Source: Istiophorus platypterus (taxonomy: Eukaryota; Chordata; Actinopteri; Istiophoriformes; Istiophoridae). Taken from it: DNA of 64,000 nt. This document shows positions 11,202 through 24,179 of the stretch, piece after piece. The translations under genes and the position numbers were made by a program. How positions within the stretch are numbered: position 1 is the stretch's first letter; every line of letters starts with the position of its first letter. The DNA is taken from positions 16,166,060 to 16,230,059 of the forward strand of contig CM029134.1 in the NCBI GenBank assembly GCA_016859345.1, given 5' to 3'. Below the pieces are notes generated by a model that was not told the DNA's origin, did no database searches, and saw only the letters and a program-made list of their open reading frames with translations.

Positions 11202-13826
11202 AGGGGGGTTAAGATGGACTGTTCTGTTACTTGAAGGGAAAAAAAGTCACTTTGTTACCTGGGAAATGGACTAGGACTAGTCTAAAAAAAAAAAACAAAC
11301 TGTTAAATTTGCTACACTCTTCTAGAAAAAAACTTCTTGACAGGTTGTCGTTGCACTGCAATGCACAATGACAGATTACACTGTGCTAAAGAGAAAAAGA
11401 CTCAGAAAGAATGACAGGGCAATAAGAGCTAGAAAATGCGAGCTGGTAGAAGACAATTAACAGTTGTTTCCTAATTTTTTGCTTATGTTTGCTTTGCATT
11501 TTTACATTCGTATGAGATCCAGTAAAGGTAAAACTCCTCACCTAACTAATGTTAAAGAAACAAGTAAAATTTTAACCTAGTTCGGTTCTTGCACACTGCA
11601 TCGATGCTTTGACCACACACGTAAGGATTGGTTGGCATTATACAAGTGGCCAGCTGATTAGAAATCAATCAGGTAAACTAGGTCAGGGGAAGGTAGGAGA
11701 GGGAGATGCGGGAGGTCTCAGAGGAGCAGGCCTTTGTTCCACATAGGAGTTGGACACAGAGAGATGCATCAACAAAATGCCTCTGGCCTTTTCCCTACGG
11801 TCAAAAAAACCCATCAGGTCTCCTGTATGAGTGTGCGTGTGGTGCATGAACACATGCAGACACATCATTTCTCCTCTTAGTTTACCGGTGTCTGGGGTGC
11901 AACATACGTACGTCCGCAGGTTACACAACATCTGATCCACATTTCCAGACGCAGTTGTTCTCCTGCTGTCTCCAAGGTGATGCCTTCAGACCCTGAGCCA
12001 AGGTCTTACTGAGGCATTACTGTTCTAACCACTCCTTTTCCATGGAAAGTCCAATAAGAATCCCCTGCACTACGCCCCATCCAGATAGATGGTTGACGAT
12101 GTTATCCTCAGTAACCTAATAAAAGCACCACGTAACATTCAGCAGCTATGAACAGACTGGAGCACTGTTGGATGAAATCTTCCCAGAACCAATTTCTGTG
12201 TATCACTCCTAATAACTGATGTTATTGCATCCACAGCGTTTGCCCTACTATACATGGAGAAATAATGAAGCATAGAATCAAATCAATGAAATCCAGCTGC
12301 TTTCATGTAATAGAAAAGATGCATTATAGGTTTACATGGTTATTCTTGCTGTTCTTTCAATTATGCACTGCCATGTTCTCAGGATGTATCAATATTTATT
12401 TTTAGGTGCTGAATTTTAAATAATAAGTTATATAACGATTTGATTATGCATTGACACAAATTATTTTGCAGTCCTTGTGTCTCTGTGTGTGTGAGTTTGT
12501 GAGACAATCTGCTTCTCCACATGAGCTGCAGGGCAGTTCCATAAAGTTTAATTATATGTTGCATTCCCAGTGGAGGGGCTGAGATTAAACTAAATTAAAT
12601 TGTGTTGGGGTGCATAAAATGTATCTGTGCGACAGAAGATATACACAGTCACACATATGCGCATGTACCAACAGAGGAAGCATGTCCTACTACAAAAGGG
12701 GTAGAGACCATGGCACCACTTTTAGTAGTGGTTCATGTGAAGTGAGAGCAGTTCTGGTAGCAACTCTGATTGTCATTATGTCAGTCTCTAGGGCTACTAT
12801 CTGACTTTATAAACACTCATGACATTGTGCATTTCTTCTAACCGTGGATTATATTCAGTGATCTTTCTGAATGATCATTATCTGCGTTTTTCAGCTGTTA
12901 ATATATCTATCTAACAAATCATCACCGTATAAAGTTGTTGTGGTAAACCTGTTAGCAAACAGTTTCAGTTTCTGACCACTTGAGGAATGCAAGTCCAGTA
13001 TTCACTCTCCTTTTAGCTTTGATTTGGTCTCCATCAGCTCTGGAAACAGGATTGATGAGAGCGATAAGAGTAAACCAAAACAGAAAAGTTGCGGGTTTGA
13101 CAAACTAGCAGGTGATGATTCTCTAGGTTCTTCATTATGAGCAACTCCTTTCATATTAAACATAATTTATCCAGTGGTTCTAAGAATACATTCATTAGAG
13201 CATCTTTTAAGTATGGCAAGTACAACTTCTCAGTTTGGAAAGTTTGGAAATAGTTGGAACAAATAGTCAACAGTAATACTAGTATGAGACGGGATGTGAG
13301 CCACAGGTATGGAAGGCAAAAGGGCTCAGATGCCCCCAACACCTTTACTTTACCTGCCTTATATGAGAGTCCCACTTCTTCTTTTATTAACAGAGCACAT
13401 AAATCTACAGGATCACTAATTATTAGGAGACTGAGCTCTGAAAGATTACATCTCTCCCCTTCTTTAACCTCTTGCACCGTTTCTCCAAAAGACACACAAA
13501 TACAGAGAATACTCATTAATTGTGCACCATCATGTGCACAATGTAAAAACACATTTGATTAACATGTAATAAACTCTTTGCACTTAACTTCAACATGTCC
13601 AGAATCTCATATAAGAAGTTACTCAGCTCTGTTCTTCCCCACCATCCATTCTCATAAACTCCAAAGTTGAACAGGATCAGTGTTTGGCAAATATCAGAAT
13701 CACAAAGATTAATCGCCCTTGTGATGATACTCTTTTGTTTGCTGCACCTGGTGTCTTTTAGGTTTAGTTTTCTTAAGTTCTGTTATTCTCGGTGTGTAGT
13801 GTGAATGTCCCACTGTTTTGAAATGT

Positions 13827-13924
13827 ATCAAAACACACCATCAAACATCAGTGGTGTGTATTGATGTATTTGCATGATGCATTTGCATTTGGTGTATTTT
13901 GATCAAACATCAAAACACACCAAA
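13827..13924. repeat. Tandem pair of inverted repeats, MITE-like
   Basis: Hairpin 1 pairs 13,827-13,840 with 13,852-13,865 (14-base arms, one mismatch, 11-base loop). Hairpin 2 pairs 13,888-13,903 with 13,909-13,924 (16-base arms, one mismatch, 5-base loop). Both arms use the same ATCAAAACACACCA word, and TCAAACATCA occurs at 13,841-13,850 and 13,903-13,912. The shared words show one inverted unit copied or folded twice, as in small non-autonomous DNA transposons. No transposase or target duplication was found. Confidence 0.65.
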
Positions 13925-16900
13925 ATCTTAATTAGGATTAGAGGAGCAATTATATTTCATAATCGTGGCAATAATAGTATGTCATATTCACATTTAGTAA
14001 TATTAATCTTAGTTTAAGTATTGAGACATATATATGGATTTGAAGATTGTGTTTTTCAACACACTTTTTTGCTGTCCTCATGTTTTTTGATCACAACTGG
14101 ACTGGTGATAACTCTCATTTCTCCATCTTTGAAGGTGTCTTTCCGTATTCCCATATTTTGATTACTCAAAATAGCAAAAATAACAGTAAATTAGTTATGG
14201 TATTCTTATTACATGCATGTGTGTGTGACAGAATATAATTATAAAGAGCAGATTCAGTCCTGATGAGTCCTTCCATGAAGGGAGTGTCTGGTCATGGTGG
14301 AAGCCTAGTTACTGATTATAAATATCTACTGGTAGAGAGAGTGCTCATTCCCCTTTTATGACTCAACCTTGTGACGTGACTCCTAAAAACCAAGAAACTA
14401 CTCATGTGGGTTTAATCATGTCGTTTGAGTGACATGTCAACTTTAGAGTTGAGTTTAGAGTATTTTCTTGTCCGCAAATATGTTGTTTATTCAGTAGCTG
14501 GACCTCTGCATGTCTTTGTCTCAGGTTGTTCTGTTCTGCACTCTGTGATCACCTCTACTGTGTTTTAATATATCTGGACTCATAGTTCAGTAGTTCTCAT
14601 TTACATATTTCCCTGTGTCCTGTCATATTCCTGAAAAAGTATAAACATTGGGTTCGTTCATCAAAGCAATCAGCATAAATACTCTATTTCCCCCTGTGAC
14701 CAGTAATTTTAAAAATCATTCAGCAAAGTTGACTTTTTAACTTTACCATGACAAAGCCATCCTCTGGGTATCCTCGTGTCAAAGTTTCCCACAGCAATGC
14801 ACAGCTGGTGTTTTTAGATGTATCCACTCAGGAGACCATTTTCAAAAAGTTTTGTTTTTGAGTAAATGCAGGAATTAATTTAAACAGAAGGGCAAAATGG
14901 AGAAAAGATCATTTGAGATTTAGTCAGCTTCGTGAGGGTGTACTTTTTGTTTGCAGTGATAATTCATGGATAATTGCTGGCTTTAAACAGGAAGAGTCAA
15001 CTTGCACTCGTCTTTCCTCTTCTCCTATGCTTGTTTTAATGTCTTTCTCTTCCCTCCACCGCTCTTACTCTGTCATTAGATATCTTGACCATGTTTTCAA
15101 CTCTCCTCTGTCTGGTCCCCCATTCATCAACCTCTGTCCTCACTGATGCCCTAATTTGTCAGTGAACCGCCTCCTTTGCTCACCCTGATACTCTCCCTCT
15201 TTTACCCCTTAGCCTCAGACCCCTGACCCTTCTTAAAACGCTACACGGGGCAGAGACTGCGAGGAACACCCACTACTCCTTCTTGTTTTACAAACGCCCC
15301 AGGCTCTGATGCATCTGTATACGTTATGTTTACATTTGTAAGACAGATTTGAAAATTTCAGGATTAAGATACATTGTTATGCCCCAGGGGCACAGATTTG
15401 CATACAGATTTGCAATGACGGATATAGATTCTATAATGGGTTTGAAATTTAATCATTGTGGACAAGAGATGTAGATTCAAGAAACAGTAGTTAGCAATTG
15501 TTCTTTGCTTTGTATCATTTCATCTGAAACACCTCACAAGATAACACACATTTAAGAAGGCTCAAGAAGGCTTGTTTCTAACACCTGACAATACACTTTG
15601 CATTGCAATCGCATAATCTCCACTGCACCTCATTAGTTTATATCATCACACACTTTCGCTTCTCTACATGATTAAAACTGGCTGACATCTTGTATGTTCA
15701 TCTCAACTCTGCATTAGATTAATAGACAGAGAATTAATAGAGTACAGTACACCAGGGATAAAATTCACTCTAGACTCATGCAAATACATCAGTGCCGCAT
15801 CAGTAAAAGCCCTTTCTCTCCTCGTGTCACTATAACAGCAATGTCACACCAAACTCTACAGAATTGAATGGTTCACGTGTCACTGTGCCAGCCTCGACCC
15901 TGTACCCACACTATGCAGTAGAGGAGAAAAAAGGTTTCCATTCAATAACCAGGCCCTCTTGGCCTTTTGCACTCTGTGGAACTGATAATGCACCTACAGT
16001 ACACATCGTACCTCTCATTCTTCTGAAAGCCAGACATGCCTCTGAAGGATTATCCCACCTCGTGAGCAGAACTGTGACTAAAAGTCCCTTTGTTGACTCT
16101 ATAGAAATGCTAGCCACATGTCCATTTCTACCTGTTCTTATGAGCAGGAACAGGTAAGAAAACACAGTCATTACCAACAGAATAATTGAGCAGTGTACTG
16201 ACACTTTCTGACTTTAGTTTACATAAAATCTGTTTTTTAAATTCAATGTCTTGATTAGATTATGCTTTTTGTATTATTACAGCCATTTTTTTCTATAACC
16301 CCTTTGAGGGAATACCTACCTATTCACTAGCTAATGTATAACAAGAGCACTGATACAATATTAGGTGCATTTCAACTATTTTCACACTAAGTTTTTTTTA
16401 CGAGTCAGAATGAAAACTTAATTATTTTACTGATCTACAGATTGCAGATTGTAGCAAATTACACGAATACACTGTTGCTCCCAAATTACAGATAAATTTC
16501 AGTCCCACAGGAATCTCCCATGTTCATGCATGGGTTACAGGTATGTTTTATAATTTGATTATGGAAAAAATTGTCAAAATTAACCTGAGAGAAAAGTATG
16601 TAATGCTGCTAATCATAGCTTGCATTTTGAGAGTTTGGTAAAACCAGCCCTTGTAGTTTATTTGTATAATGCATTTCATTATCAAAGTGCAACTGTTTAT
16701 CACTGTTACCCGGAAACAAAAATACAGTTTACAGTACTGTGCTTTTGGCATTAAGTTGCGTTTGACTTTTTGTCTTCTGCCTGTCCTTTAATGAGACAGC
16801 TTGCCTTCAAATGAAATGAATGTAGCGTAACCTTTCACCTTTGTAAATGCTGTTTGGACAAGCCCTAATGGCGTCAACTTGTTATGTATGAATTCTTGCT

Positions 16901-17164
16901 TGAGTACATCAATTCTAATCCTATTGGACCAGAGTTAGTTTTCAAATAGTTTTTGGTCTTCACCCAGGTCCAGGGAGAGTATTCATGTCACTGAATTATT
17001 TGGCAAAGTACTCCCAGATTTCACAACTGTTAGAGTTGTAGTGGAGCGGAAGACATTTTCTATTTGACAGTGTGCCAGCTTTGTGCACTCTTTGACCTGA
17101 TCTGGTGACAGGAGTTTTATAAAGAACCCAGTTCAGTGTTTGCATTACTTCTTCAAATAGAAAC

Positions 17165-17178
17165 TTTCTCTTTCTTTT

Positions 17179-17230
<52 letters not shown>

Positions 17231-17275
17231 TTTTTCTTTTTTCTTTCTTTCTTTCTATCTTTCTTTCTTTCTGTT
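17165..17275. repeat. (TTTC)n tetranucleotide array
   Basis: About 110 bases of TTTC units with a few interruptions. It abuts the 3' side of the minus-strand LINE at 17,283, where the LINE coding sequence is cut off, so it may have grown from that element's end or replaced it. Confidence 0.95.
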
Positions 17276-17282
17276 TTGCAGT

Positions 17283-17546
17283 GTCATTTACCTTGTTAAA
17301 ATTTGGAATTGATAGAACAGAATTGGTTAAAATGAATGTTTCATCTAATGATTCATATTTTAGGAGGAAGTGCATCTCTGTTTCAACCTCACCAGTTGAA
17401 CAGTTACCATATGTTCTATTCTCTTTTAGTTGCCAGGATTTTTTGTGTCTTCCTTGTTCGATTGCCAGTTTCTGGTCACTGGGCCTGTACTTGGTTAGGA
17501 TCTGCCTCTGCTTTCTATCTCTGACAGTTAAGGGATATTCTGCCAA
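17283..17546 (-). pseudogene. LINE C-terminal Cys-His domain remnant
   Basis: Translates as MAEYPLTVRDRKQRQILTKY, then DQKLAIEQGRHKKSW and NCSTGEVETEMHFLLKY. This is the tail region of a fish LINE polyprotein with a CxxC...HxxxC-like zinc-binding pattern; here the pattern is incomplete because expected cysteines are replaced (TYGNC, LLKYES). After about 90 residues the frame runs into the (TTTC)n array, giving a meaningless Lys-Glu-Arg repeat. It is not a host gene. Confidence 0.78.
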
Positions 17547-18123
17547 TTCATAATCTCTGTCAAGGGATATAATCTAATCTTCTAATCTACTCTGGCTCTT
17601 AGTTTCTTCTTTCATTGTTTCAGATAGGTTTCTTTACATTGTGTTATTGTTTGGTTTACTCTGATTGGTGTTTGGAAAGCATTGTTGTTGTGGGACTGGT
17701 CAGAGTATAAATGGGAGGGAGAAGTTAGTCTCAGCATCAGCTGGCTCAGCTCTTGGGTTAGACGGGCTTTGGATCGAGTGTGTCTGGGGGACTGGATTTA
17801 AGGTGCTTAAGAAATTTGAATGCTCTCTTTTGAATGTTAATTATCAATGAGTATCTGCCCAATTCCACCCAACAGTCATTTCTGATGTTTTGTATGTTTA
17901 AAATGTATTTGCAGAATTCTCAATGTAGACATTCTCTTGGGTGTTTATCCCATCAGGTATAGCTATAATGACTGAGTGGACCGATACCACACTATCAAAT
18001 ATTTTAAACCAGATCTTAACTAGAATTTAATTTGAAAGTTTTGATATTTTCTCTTTATTGCATTTAGTGCTATTGGAGCCATGTTGAAACTTCCTAATGC
18101 TGTTATAGTTACACCAAGGTAGG

Positions 18124-18646
18124 TCTCAGGGACCAAGCAGTCAGGCAATGAGGACATGGGAGTTGTTAATGAAAATATGGTTTAATTTACCCAAAAATGC
18201 ACTTTACAAACTTCATAAACAAACAAATAACACAGAAGGTCTAAACAAGATGGAAACCCACATCTAAATACAAAGCAAAACACTACATTAACCCAATTCC
18301 CCCATTACATGGCAGCACATGGATCACCCCTATGGGCCAGCTCCGCGATGTAAGAGTTCTCAGCCCTCGGGCAAGCCTTTAGCTCAAGCAATAACCTAGG
18401 TAACTACAAGACAAAGAAAGAAGTGATTAATATCACAAAACAATTGAATGTATCCCTGCAGTGTTAAAATATGTGCATTTCATATAAAATTAATTTAAGG
18501 TTCAATATAAATAAATTCTAAATCAAAAACACTGAGTTGTTTTAGTTGTTTGGGTTGTGGTGGTGCGGTTGACTGCAAATGAACATGTGCAGGTAGCAGA
18601 CCTATGAGGTGAAAGACTGTGAATTGGGATCCTACTGCCCACCACA
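18124..18646 (-). mobile_element. Solo-LTR-like insertion inside the LINE
   Basis: A 523-bp block flanked on both sides by GTAGG (18,119-18,123 and 18,647-18,651). Removing the block and one GTAGG rejoins the minus-strand LINE in frame: the codons before give SYTY and those after give LGVTITALGSFNMA, as in related LINEs. On the minus strand the insert begins TGTGGTGGGC and ends CCCTGAGA, so it has the 5' TG of an LTR but GA rather than CA at the other end. Five-base duplications are usual for LTR retroelements. It contains no coding sequence that I can see. A small non-autonomous element is the alternative. Confidence 0.7.
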
Positions 18647-20169
18647 GTAGGTATAGCTCATACTGTCTTCAATGATTTGATTATTTATGTTAAACTGCTA
18701 CTTGTTTTCTTGACATCTGGGGCATTTTTGAAAATTCATTTCATTAGTCAATTCATTCTTATGGCCAGGGCTCAATCCTGGGAGTATTTTTCTACAATAT
18801 CCAGGTGCTGCTGTAGTGCAGGTTTGTTCAGATATACATTAAATAATTGGTTGTCTCCAATTTTAAACACATTTCCATTTTCTTGACACATTAATTAATC
18901 AGATCATATATTTCCCAACCATATCACAATATAGGTGTCTGTAATAGAATGCTTCATGTCAAATGAAGGACATAATATCAGTGGTACAGTATTTTGGGAG
19001 GAAGCCAGTATACAAGGAAATCTAGTATTCTTTATGTATAATACTACAGACACCTGCTGACACAGATGCCATGATAGTTCTTCAGGTCTGATTTATCCAC
19101 ACTCTTAAAAATCGCCGAAATGCACCAGATGTCAGGTATATATCCTGACTGTAATATGATATCGAACAGCTTCAACACTGCACCCTGTGTCTCTGCATTC
19201 TCGCTGCATTCTCGCATTTCAGTTTTAATGCTGTCTGGACCACAGGCTTTCCTAGTCCAGAGAGATTAAATATATGTCATCAATTCTTCCCAGATAATTG
19301 GGAAATTTAGGGTGTTTTAGGGATGTCTTTATTTGTTTCTTCTAATGTTCGGAGTTTTTCTTGTATGATATGTTGATATGAATTAAATTGATTTATTGGT
19401 ATGTCTATGATTTTCAAAATGTGCTCTCCAGAGGTCACCATTTTGAAATGATAATGCATGTGGTTGCTTTGGGTTGAAGTTGTTCCAAATACCCCAGAAC
19501 TGATAGTAGTTTATGGCATTCATATGACTTACTGGATATCTTCAAGTTTCATGTGGGTATAATTTTGTTTTCGTTCCTATTTGTACATTTATATTTATTT
19601 AAAATTTCATTGGAGCTGACCCTGATTATCTTACATTGTTTATCCAACCATTTGTCAACATTTTGTCTTTCCTTCTGCTTCTGCTGATGTTTTTATGAAG
19701 TCAGTTTTAATGGTTGTCTTATTAAATATCACATTTTTATATCATCAGTTGCCTTGTTTACACCATCTCTGGTAGGGACGTACTGATTTTGGTTGAATAT
19801 TGATAGGTCATTCATCAGATCAGGTGAGGTCAAGACCATGATGACCATGATTTGTCTCCATTGTCCCCATCTGTAAGTACTATCTAAGTTATACAGCCGA
19901 CTTTTGGCTTTTTTGTCACTCATTTTACCTGAGAGGTTAAAAACGCATTTACTTGATTGTGGTCTGAAATGGGATTACTGTCTGATAGTGAATGAACTGA
20001 TTACTGAGGGGCCATGTTAGTGATTACATAGACTGCCACATTAGATCCAAGAGCCAAGGAGAATGTAAATCTCCCTGAAGAGTCCCCTCTGAACCGACCA
20101 TTAAGTATGTATAGGCCTAAAGCCTGGCAAAGATGCACTACATCACCGCCACTATGATTAATTTCAGCG

Positions 20170-20367
20170 TCAAGGTTGTTTCGATGGGTAATGGTTGGTT
20201 TTGTGAACAGGGAGACTGACCCAAAACATGGTTGTTGCCTTTTGCGTCAGTGATTTCAGATGCATTCCTGTTCCTCTATTCAAATCTCCCATTAGCACGG
20301 GAGCACATACCCTTGGCCTGGAAAGAGGAGAGTTTTGAATGGAGAGTTTCAAAAATCTCATCTTCAA
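20170..20367 (-). pseudogene. LINE APE endonuclease remnant
   Basis: A 65-codon minus-strand frame with VLMGDLNRGTG, matching the GDLNARTG metal-binding box of APE-type LINE endonucleases. The continuation in other frames (about 20,160-19,930) reads LCQALGLYILNGR and SDHNQV, the later endonuclease boxes, so the whole domain is present but frame-broken. Confidence 0.72.
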
Positions 20368-20930
20368 AATATGGAGAATCTACTCTGGGAATATAAATAG
20401 CTCAGAGATATAGATCCATATAATTTATTCTCAGGGCTTAATCTAATTTTAAACAAAAGTGTGATTTACTGTTACTCCAGCTACTGCTGCATTGCTCTGC
20501 TGCAATGGGGAGGGAGAAATGGGACTGGTGCTGTTTCATGGCTATGCTACTCTTGATGTGTTGGGGGACAAGGGATGGGTGCTATGCTTACAGGGGGTGA
20601 AGCTAGTTTTCTTTGAGTTTGCTTCATAGTGTTGAGGTAGTGGGTGATCCATGCTGAGCTGCTTTGTCTCCTTACAGTCCTCACAGTAGAGGCGATGGTC
20701 CTGGTGTGTTGATGAGGAGGAAGAGGTCTGGAATTGTCTCTAAAGCTCCTAGTAGAGGAGGGAATGGATAGATCCATCCCAGGGCCATGTCTTTGAGGGA
20801 CTTTGCAAATGAGCTAAACCTCTCTTTGCATAAATGGAGTCCATCATAGAGGTCCCAGATGCCAATTGCTGGGTGGAGGGCCAGGTGGAAATTCAGTAAG
20901 ATAGCACATATCCTTTACAGCCATCTGTTG

Positions 20931-21979
20931 GTTTCTTTGGTGCAGTTTCTCTTTATGAATGTTGGTTACAGTTGTGGTTAGCAGTTAGCAGTTGACAGTT
21001 GGTAGTTTTGATTTAAAAAAAAAATATATATATAACCATAGATGATATTCCTTTTATTTTGTTTTTTTTGTTTTTGTTTTTAAAGTTGTTACCTCTTTTT
21101 CAGAGTCCTTTCTGGAGGTTATTTGAAGATTATTTTGCAAAATGTCCAACTTTCTTAGATCCAAGTTAGAGATATATTTAGGCACTTGTCTTAAGTGCAG
21201 CTCTTTCTCTGGAATGTATTTCTCTCTGTCTTTGTTTCTGTCTCCCTTTCTGTCTCTCTATGACCCTTGCACATACTTTCCCACCAAAAATTACAGTAGA
21301 ACAGTAGTACTCATTCCTGGGCTGGACCCTGAGCTTCCTGTGGTAAGGTTAAATTCAGTGGCTGCTATGCCACAGAGGTCAAGGAGCAGAATCTGTCTTT
21401 GCTGGCATCGCTGCCTCTCTGTGGGATCAGGCAGTGCTGGAATTACTGGCTAGAATTTTTGACCTGAGGCAGCCTGGGAAAATCCACTTGTCCATTGCCC
21501 TTGTCACTGGCATAAACCAGGTCCAGGCAAAGATTAACATCACCCAGAAAAAAAAAATGAATCCTAATCTTCTTAAGGGAATGGAAGATTAGGAAATATT
21601 AATTTAGTGTTGCACAAGAGAGGTATTTAGAAGAGAAAACAACCTTATTTTCCCAAAAGCTATTAGAAGATTTTGGGGCGTTTTTTTATGGAGAATTTTT
21701 TACGAGTTTACTGGCCTCTTTTTTTATGTAAGAATACTGTAATGATACCAAGTAAAATACAGTTTGTTACTCTGCAGAGTTAACTAAGATTTCTGTAATG
21801 CAGAGACAAGCATGCCTCCATTCTCCAGATCCATGGTCATCACTTATCGGACAGGGCACCTAGGCCAATCAGATCAGTTAAGGGCATAAAGGGAAATAGG
21901 CCACAGGCACCCAATGAGAGCTTATATAACATATGGTGCATAAACAGTCAATAGCAAAAACAGTGTGAGCGTGCGCGTG

Positions 21980-22019
<40 letters not shown>

Positions 22020-22744
22020 TAATTGTGTGAGAGTGTGTGTGTGTGTGTGTTCGACAAACTAAATAAACACATACCTAAAGGTGGTCCTGTGGTGGACTGT
22101 GGTGTATTGACATTGCCAGTGAATATGTAAAGGCACTATTGACCTGAGGGTTGAGCTCCATGGGATTTTTTAGTATTCCACCCGATGAAAAGTGAAAAGT
22201 ATTGACAAAATCAGTCAGTTAACTTTACTGTAAAAGCATAAAATTGTGAAAAAAAATATCAGTGTTTGAAGTGGATTGCTGCATCCGTTTCTCAGTACTT
22301 TGTTTGCCTCTGTTTTTACTGTAATAGAAATATATAAATTGTTCTTAAGATACATTGCATATGTACAATTTGCATTGACTCAGCTATAAGAGGGACAAAA
22401 TGCAAGTCATTTGGTTATGAGCAATGGAATCCATTGTTTTTGTCACAGCCTAAAAAAATCAATACCACAATCTCTGTCTCTCCTCCTGATGTTTTTAACT
22501 GTGGTTCATGATGATCGATACATTTGTTGGAGGTGGAGACACACATTACTACTGTTTGTCTGATTACAGTTATGATATGCACATCACAAGTTATAAGAAC
22601 ACCAAGTTCTTTTCAGTCTTCGCCAGTTGGTATCTGGAGATAAAATTAGTTTGTGGTGTTGGATTTTTGGGTTGCTGAGAATGCAGTAGGCGTGTAGTCT
22701 TCTAGCTGGTTTTCGAAACTTTTCTTTTTCTATTTCAAACCCTA
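20931..22744. other. Intergenic, no gene seen
   Basis: No recognisable protein. (TG)n tracts lie at 21,982-22,016 and 22,035-22,050. An AT-rich patch near 21,015-21,035 and T-rich stretches at 21,055-21,085 are simple sequence. The frame at 21,142-21,453 has no domain and is rich in low-complexity Leu/Ser. Confidence 0.5.
21982..22050. repeat. (TG)n microsatellite, interrupted
   Basis: Two pure TG runs (21,982-22,016 and 22,035-22,050) separated by AGTAATTGTGTGAGAG. Confidence 0.93.
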
Positions 22745-22769
22745 TTTTTTTTTTTTTTTTTTTTTTTTT
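22745..22769. repeat. Poly-T run
   Basis: 25 consecutive T immediately upstream of the L1-type ORF1 remnant. Confidence 0.9.
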
Positions 22770-22772
22770 ACA

Positions 22773-23730
22773 ATGTTGACTAACTCAGTCTTCATTGACA
22801 ACAACACCAACACCAAAGCAGTAAATATATCCAATTCAGGGATACGAGACAAAGAGGACTCAGCAGCAGAGAGATCCACAGCTGGTGCAAGCAACAATGC
22901 TAGCGTTACAGTGACATACATCTTGGATCTTGGAACAGCACAGAGCAGAGCCAGTTGCGGACATCAAGTCATCATTTCCAGGTCTGCAGACTTCAAACCA
23001 GCTAGGTGTCCATGGACACCATGCTGGACAAGATCCAGACTGTAGTGACAGGTGACAGGTGTCCATGGACACCAAGACGTTGAGCTGGAGAAGATCCAGA
23101 TCGTATTCTCAGGCCAGGGACAGCGTATAACTGATCTTGAGTCTAATGTGGTGGGGTTAGCCAACACTTGGAGTAACTTGAGGCTACATATCCCTCGCTA
23201 CAGCAAGACAACAAGTGGCTGAAATCTAAACTCTCTGATATAGAGGGGCGGAGTAGAAGACAAACCCTTTGTATTGTGGATTCACCAGAGTCTGTTGAGG
23301 GCACATGTCCCTTCACCTTCTTCCCCCAGTTTCTCACCAACATCTTTGGCTATCAAGTACTCCTTTACTCCCCAGAGCTGGACAGAGCCCGTCACAGTCT
23401 TGCACCCAAACCAGGCCCCTTAGAGCTGACTGCATCCTGTTATTATTAGCTTCAATCGATACCAGATCAAGGACTTGTTAATGAGGGAAGCAAGTAAACA
23501 AGGTGATCTGGAATACCATGGCCACAAGCTCCGATCTTATGACTACTAAAGTGCAGTTGTTCTGAAGCAGCTGAAGTCAAGGATTTCATGGCTGAACTTT
23601 GTAAAAAAAGGACTCTGGCCTTCTGTGCTTTTCTCAGTGAAGCTGCATGTCATTTTTCCAGAGTGGTGAGAAGAGGTGGCTGCAGTGTGTTTCTGAAGCT
23701 ATTAACTTCATCAAGAACTTAGGGAAGAGC
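22773..23730 (+). pseudogene. L1-type ORF1 remnant
   Basis: ORF1 of L1 makes an RNA-binding, nucleic-acid chaperone protein. Here the first 50 codons are open; the conserved part lies at about 23,200-23,720 in shifting frames: KSKLSDIEGRSRRQTLCIV, SVEGTCPFTFFPQFL, ELDRAHRSLAPKPGP, FNRYQIKDLLMREA, and SYDYYSAVVLKQLKS. These are the coiled-coil end, RRM and C-terminal domain of fish L1 ORF1p. A duplicated 16-bp palindrome (23,005-23,020 and 23,058-23,073) interrupts the coiled-coil region. It is non-functional. Confidence 0.78.
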
Positions 23731-24179
23731 TTGTCTATTCTGTTGTAATATACAGGATCAGTTACATTCTAGCCTATCTTGGTTTAATTCACACCTTTGT
23801 AATTTTAGTTGGCTGGGACTCCTCTTATGTTTTTCTCCCCATTTTTTATTTTCACTGTTACGAGTTAAACAAAAGTTTATGAATATCCATTGAATAATAC
23901 ATCAGGCCTCCTCATCTTATTCTCTGAAGTTTATTTTTTTTTCTTTGTGAGCAGTCAGTTCATTAAAGTAAAAATTGTAGATTCACTGTTGTTGTTCATG
24001 GTTGCTGTTCAACATTTATCATCCTGTTGTTATTTTAACAGACATAGCACTTTAGAGGTCCTGAAGATGTACATATTTTATGAACTGTGAACTAAAGTGC
24101 AGAGTTGCCCCTTAAGCTTGCTTCTTTTTTGCTATTGCCATTCCATTCATGGCAACATGTTGACACAGGGGATAGGGAG

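Larger units (their letters stand above)
10206..17164. other. Intergenic, no gene seen
   Basis: No protein family is recognisable on either strand. It contains a (TG)n array at 11,157-11,199 and a cluster of related inverted repeats at 13,827-13,924. Short frames at 14,913-15,146, 13,151-13,552 and 15,864-16,204 show no domain, and the last two overlap open frames on the other strand. Short GGGTTAGGGTTAAGG-like text near 11,050 is too short to be telomeric. Confidence 0.55.
17283..20930 (-). mobile_element. Decayed LINE with esterase-like, APE, RT and Cys-His tail parts
   Basis: Read on the minus strand this is one non-LTR retrotransposon in broken frames. In order: an esterase-like end with YDGLHL (about 20,850-20,800); an endonuclease with LMGDLN (20,292-20,275) and, later, LGLYILNGR and SDHNQV; transcriptase fingers with IFKS-DKSD and NY-GICVS (about 19,110-19,020); thumb sequence LQQHLDIVEKY (about 18,810); LGSFNMA and INIQKRAFKFLKHLKSSPPD; and a C-terminal Cys-His region to 17,283. 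The FADD active-site box is deleted: FNVYLN is joined directly to ALQQHLDI. A 523-bp insertion interrupts it at 18,124-18,646. Clade is left open. Confidence 0.78.

Noticed and set aside
17145..17282. Lys-Glu-Arg repeat protein
   Set aside because: It is the (TTTC)n array read through from the LINE remnant.
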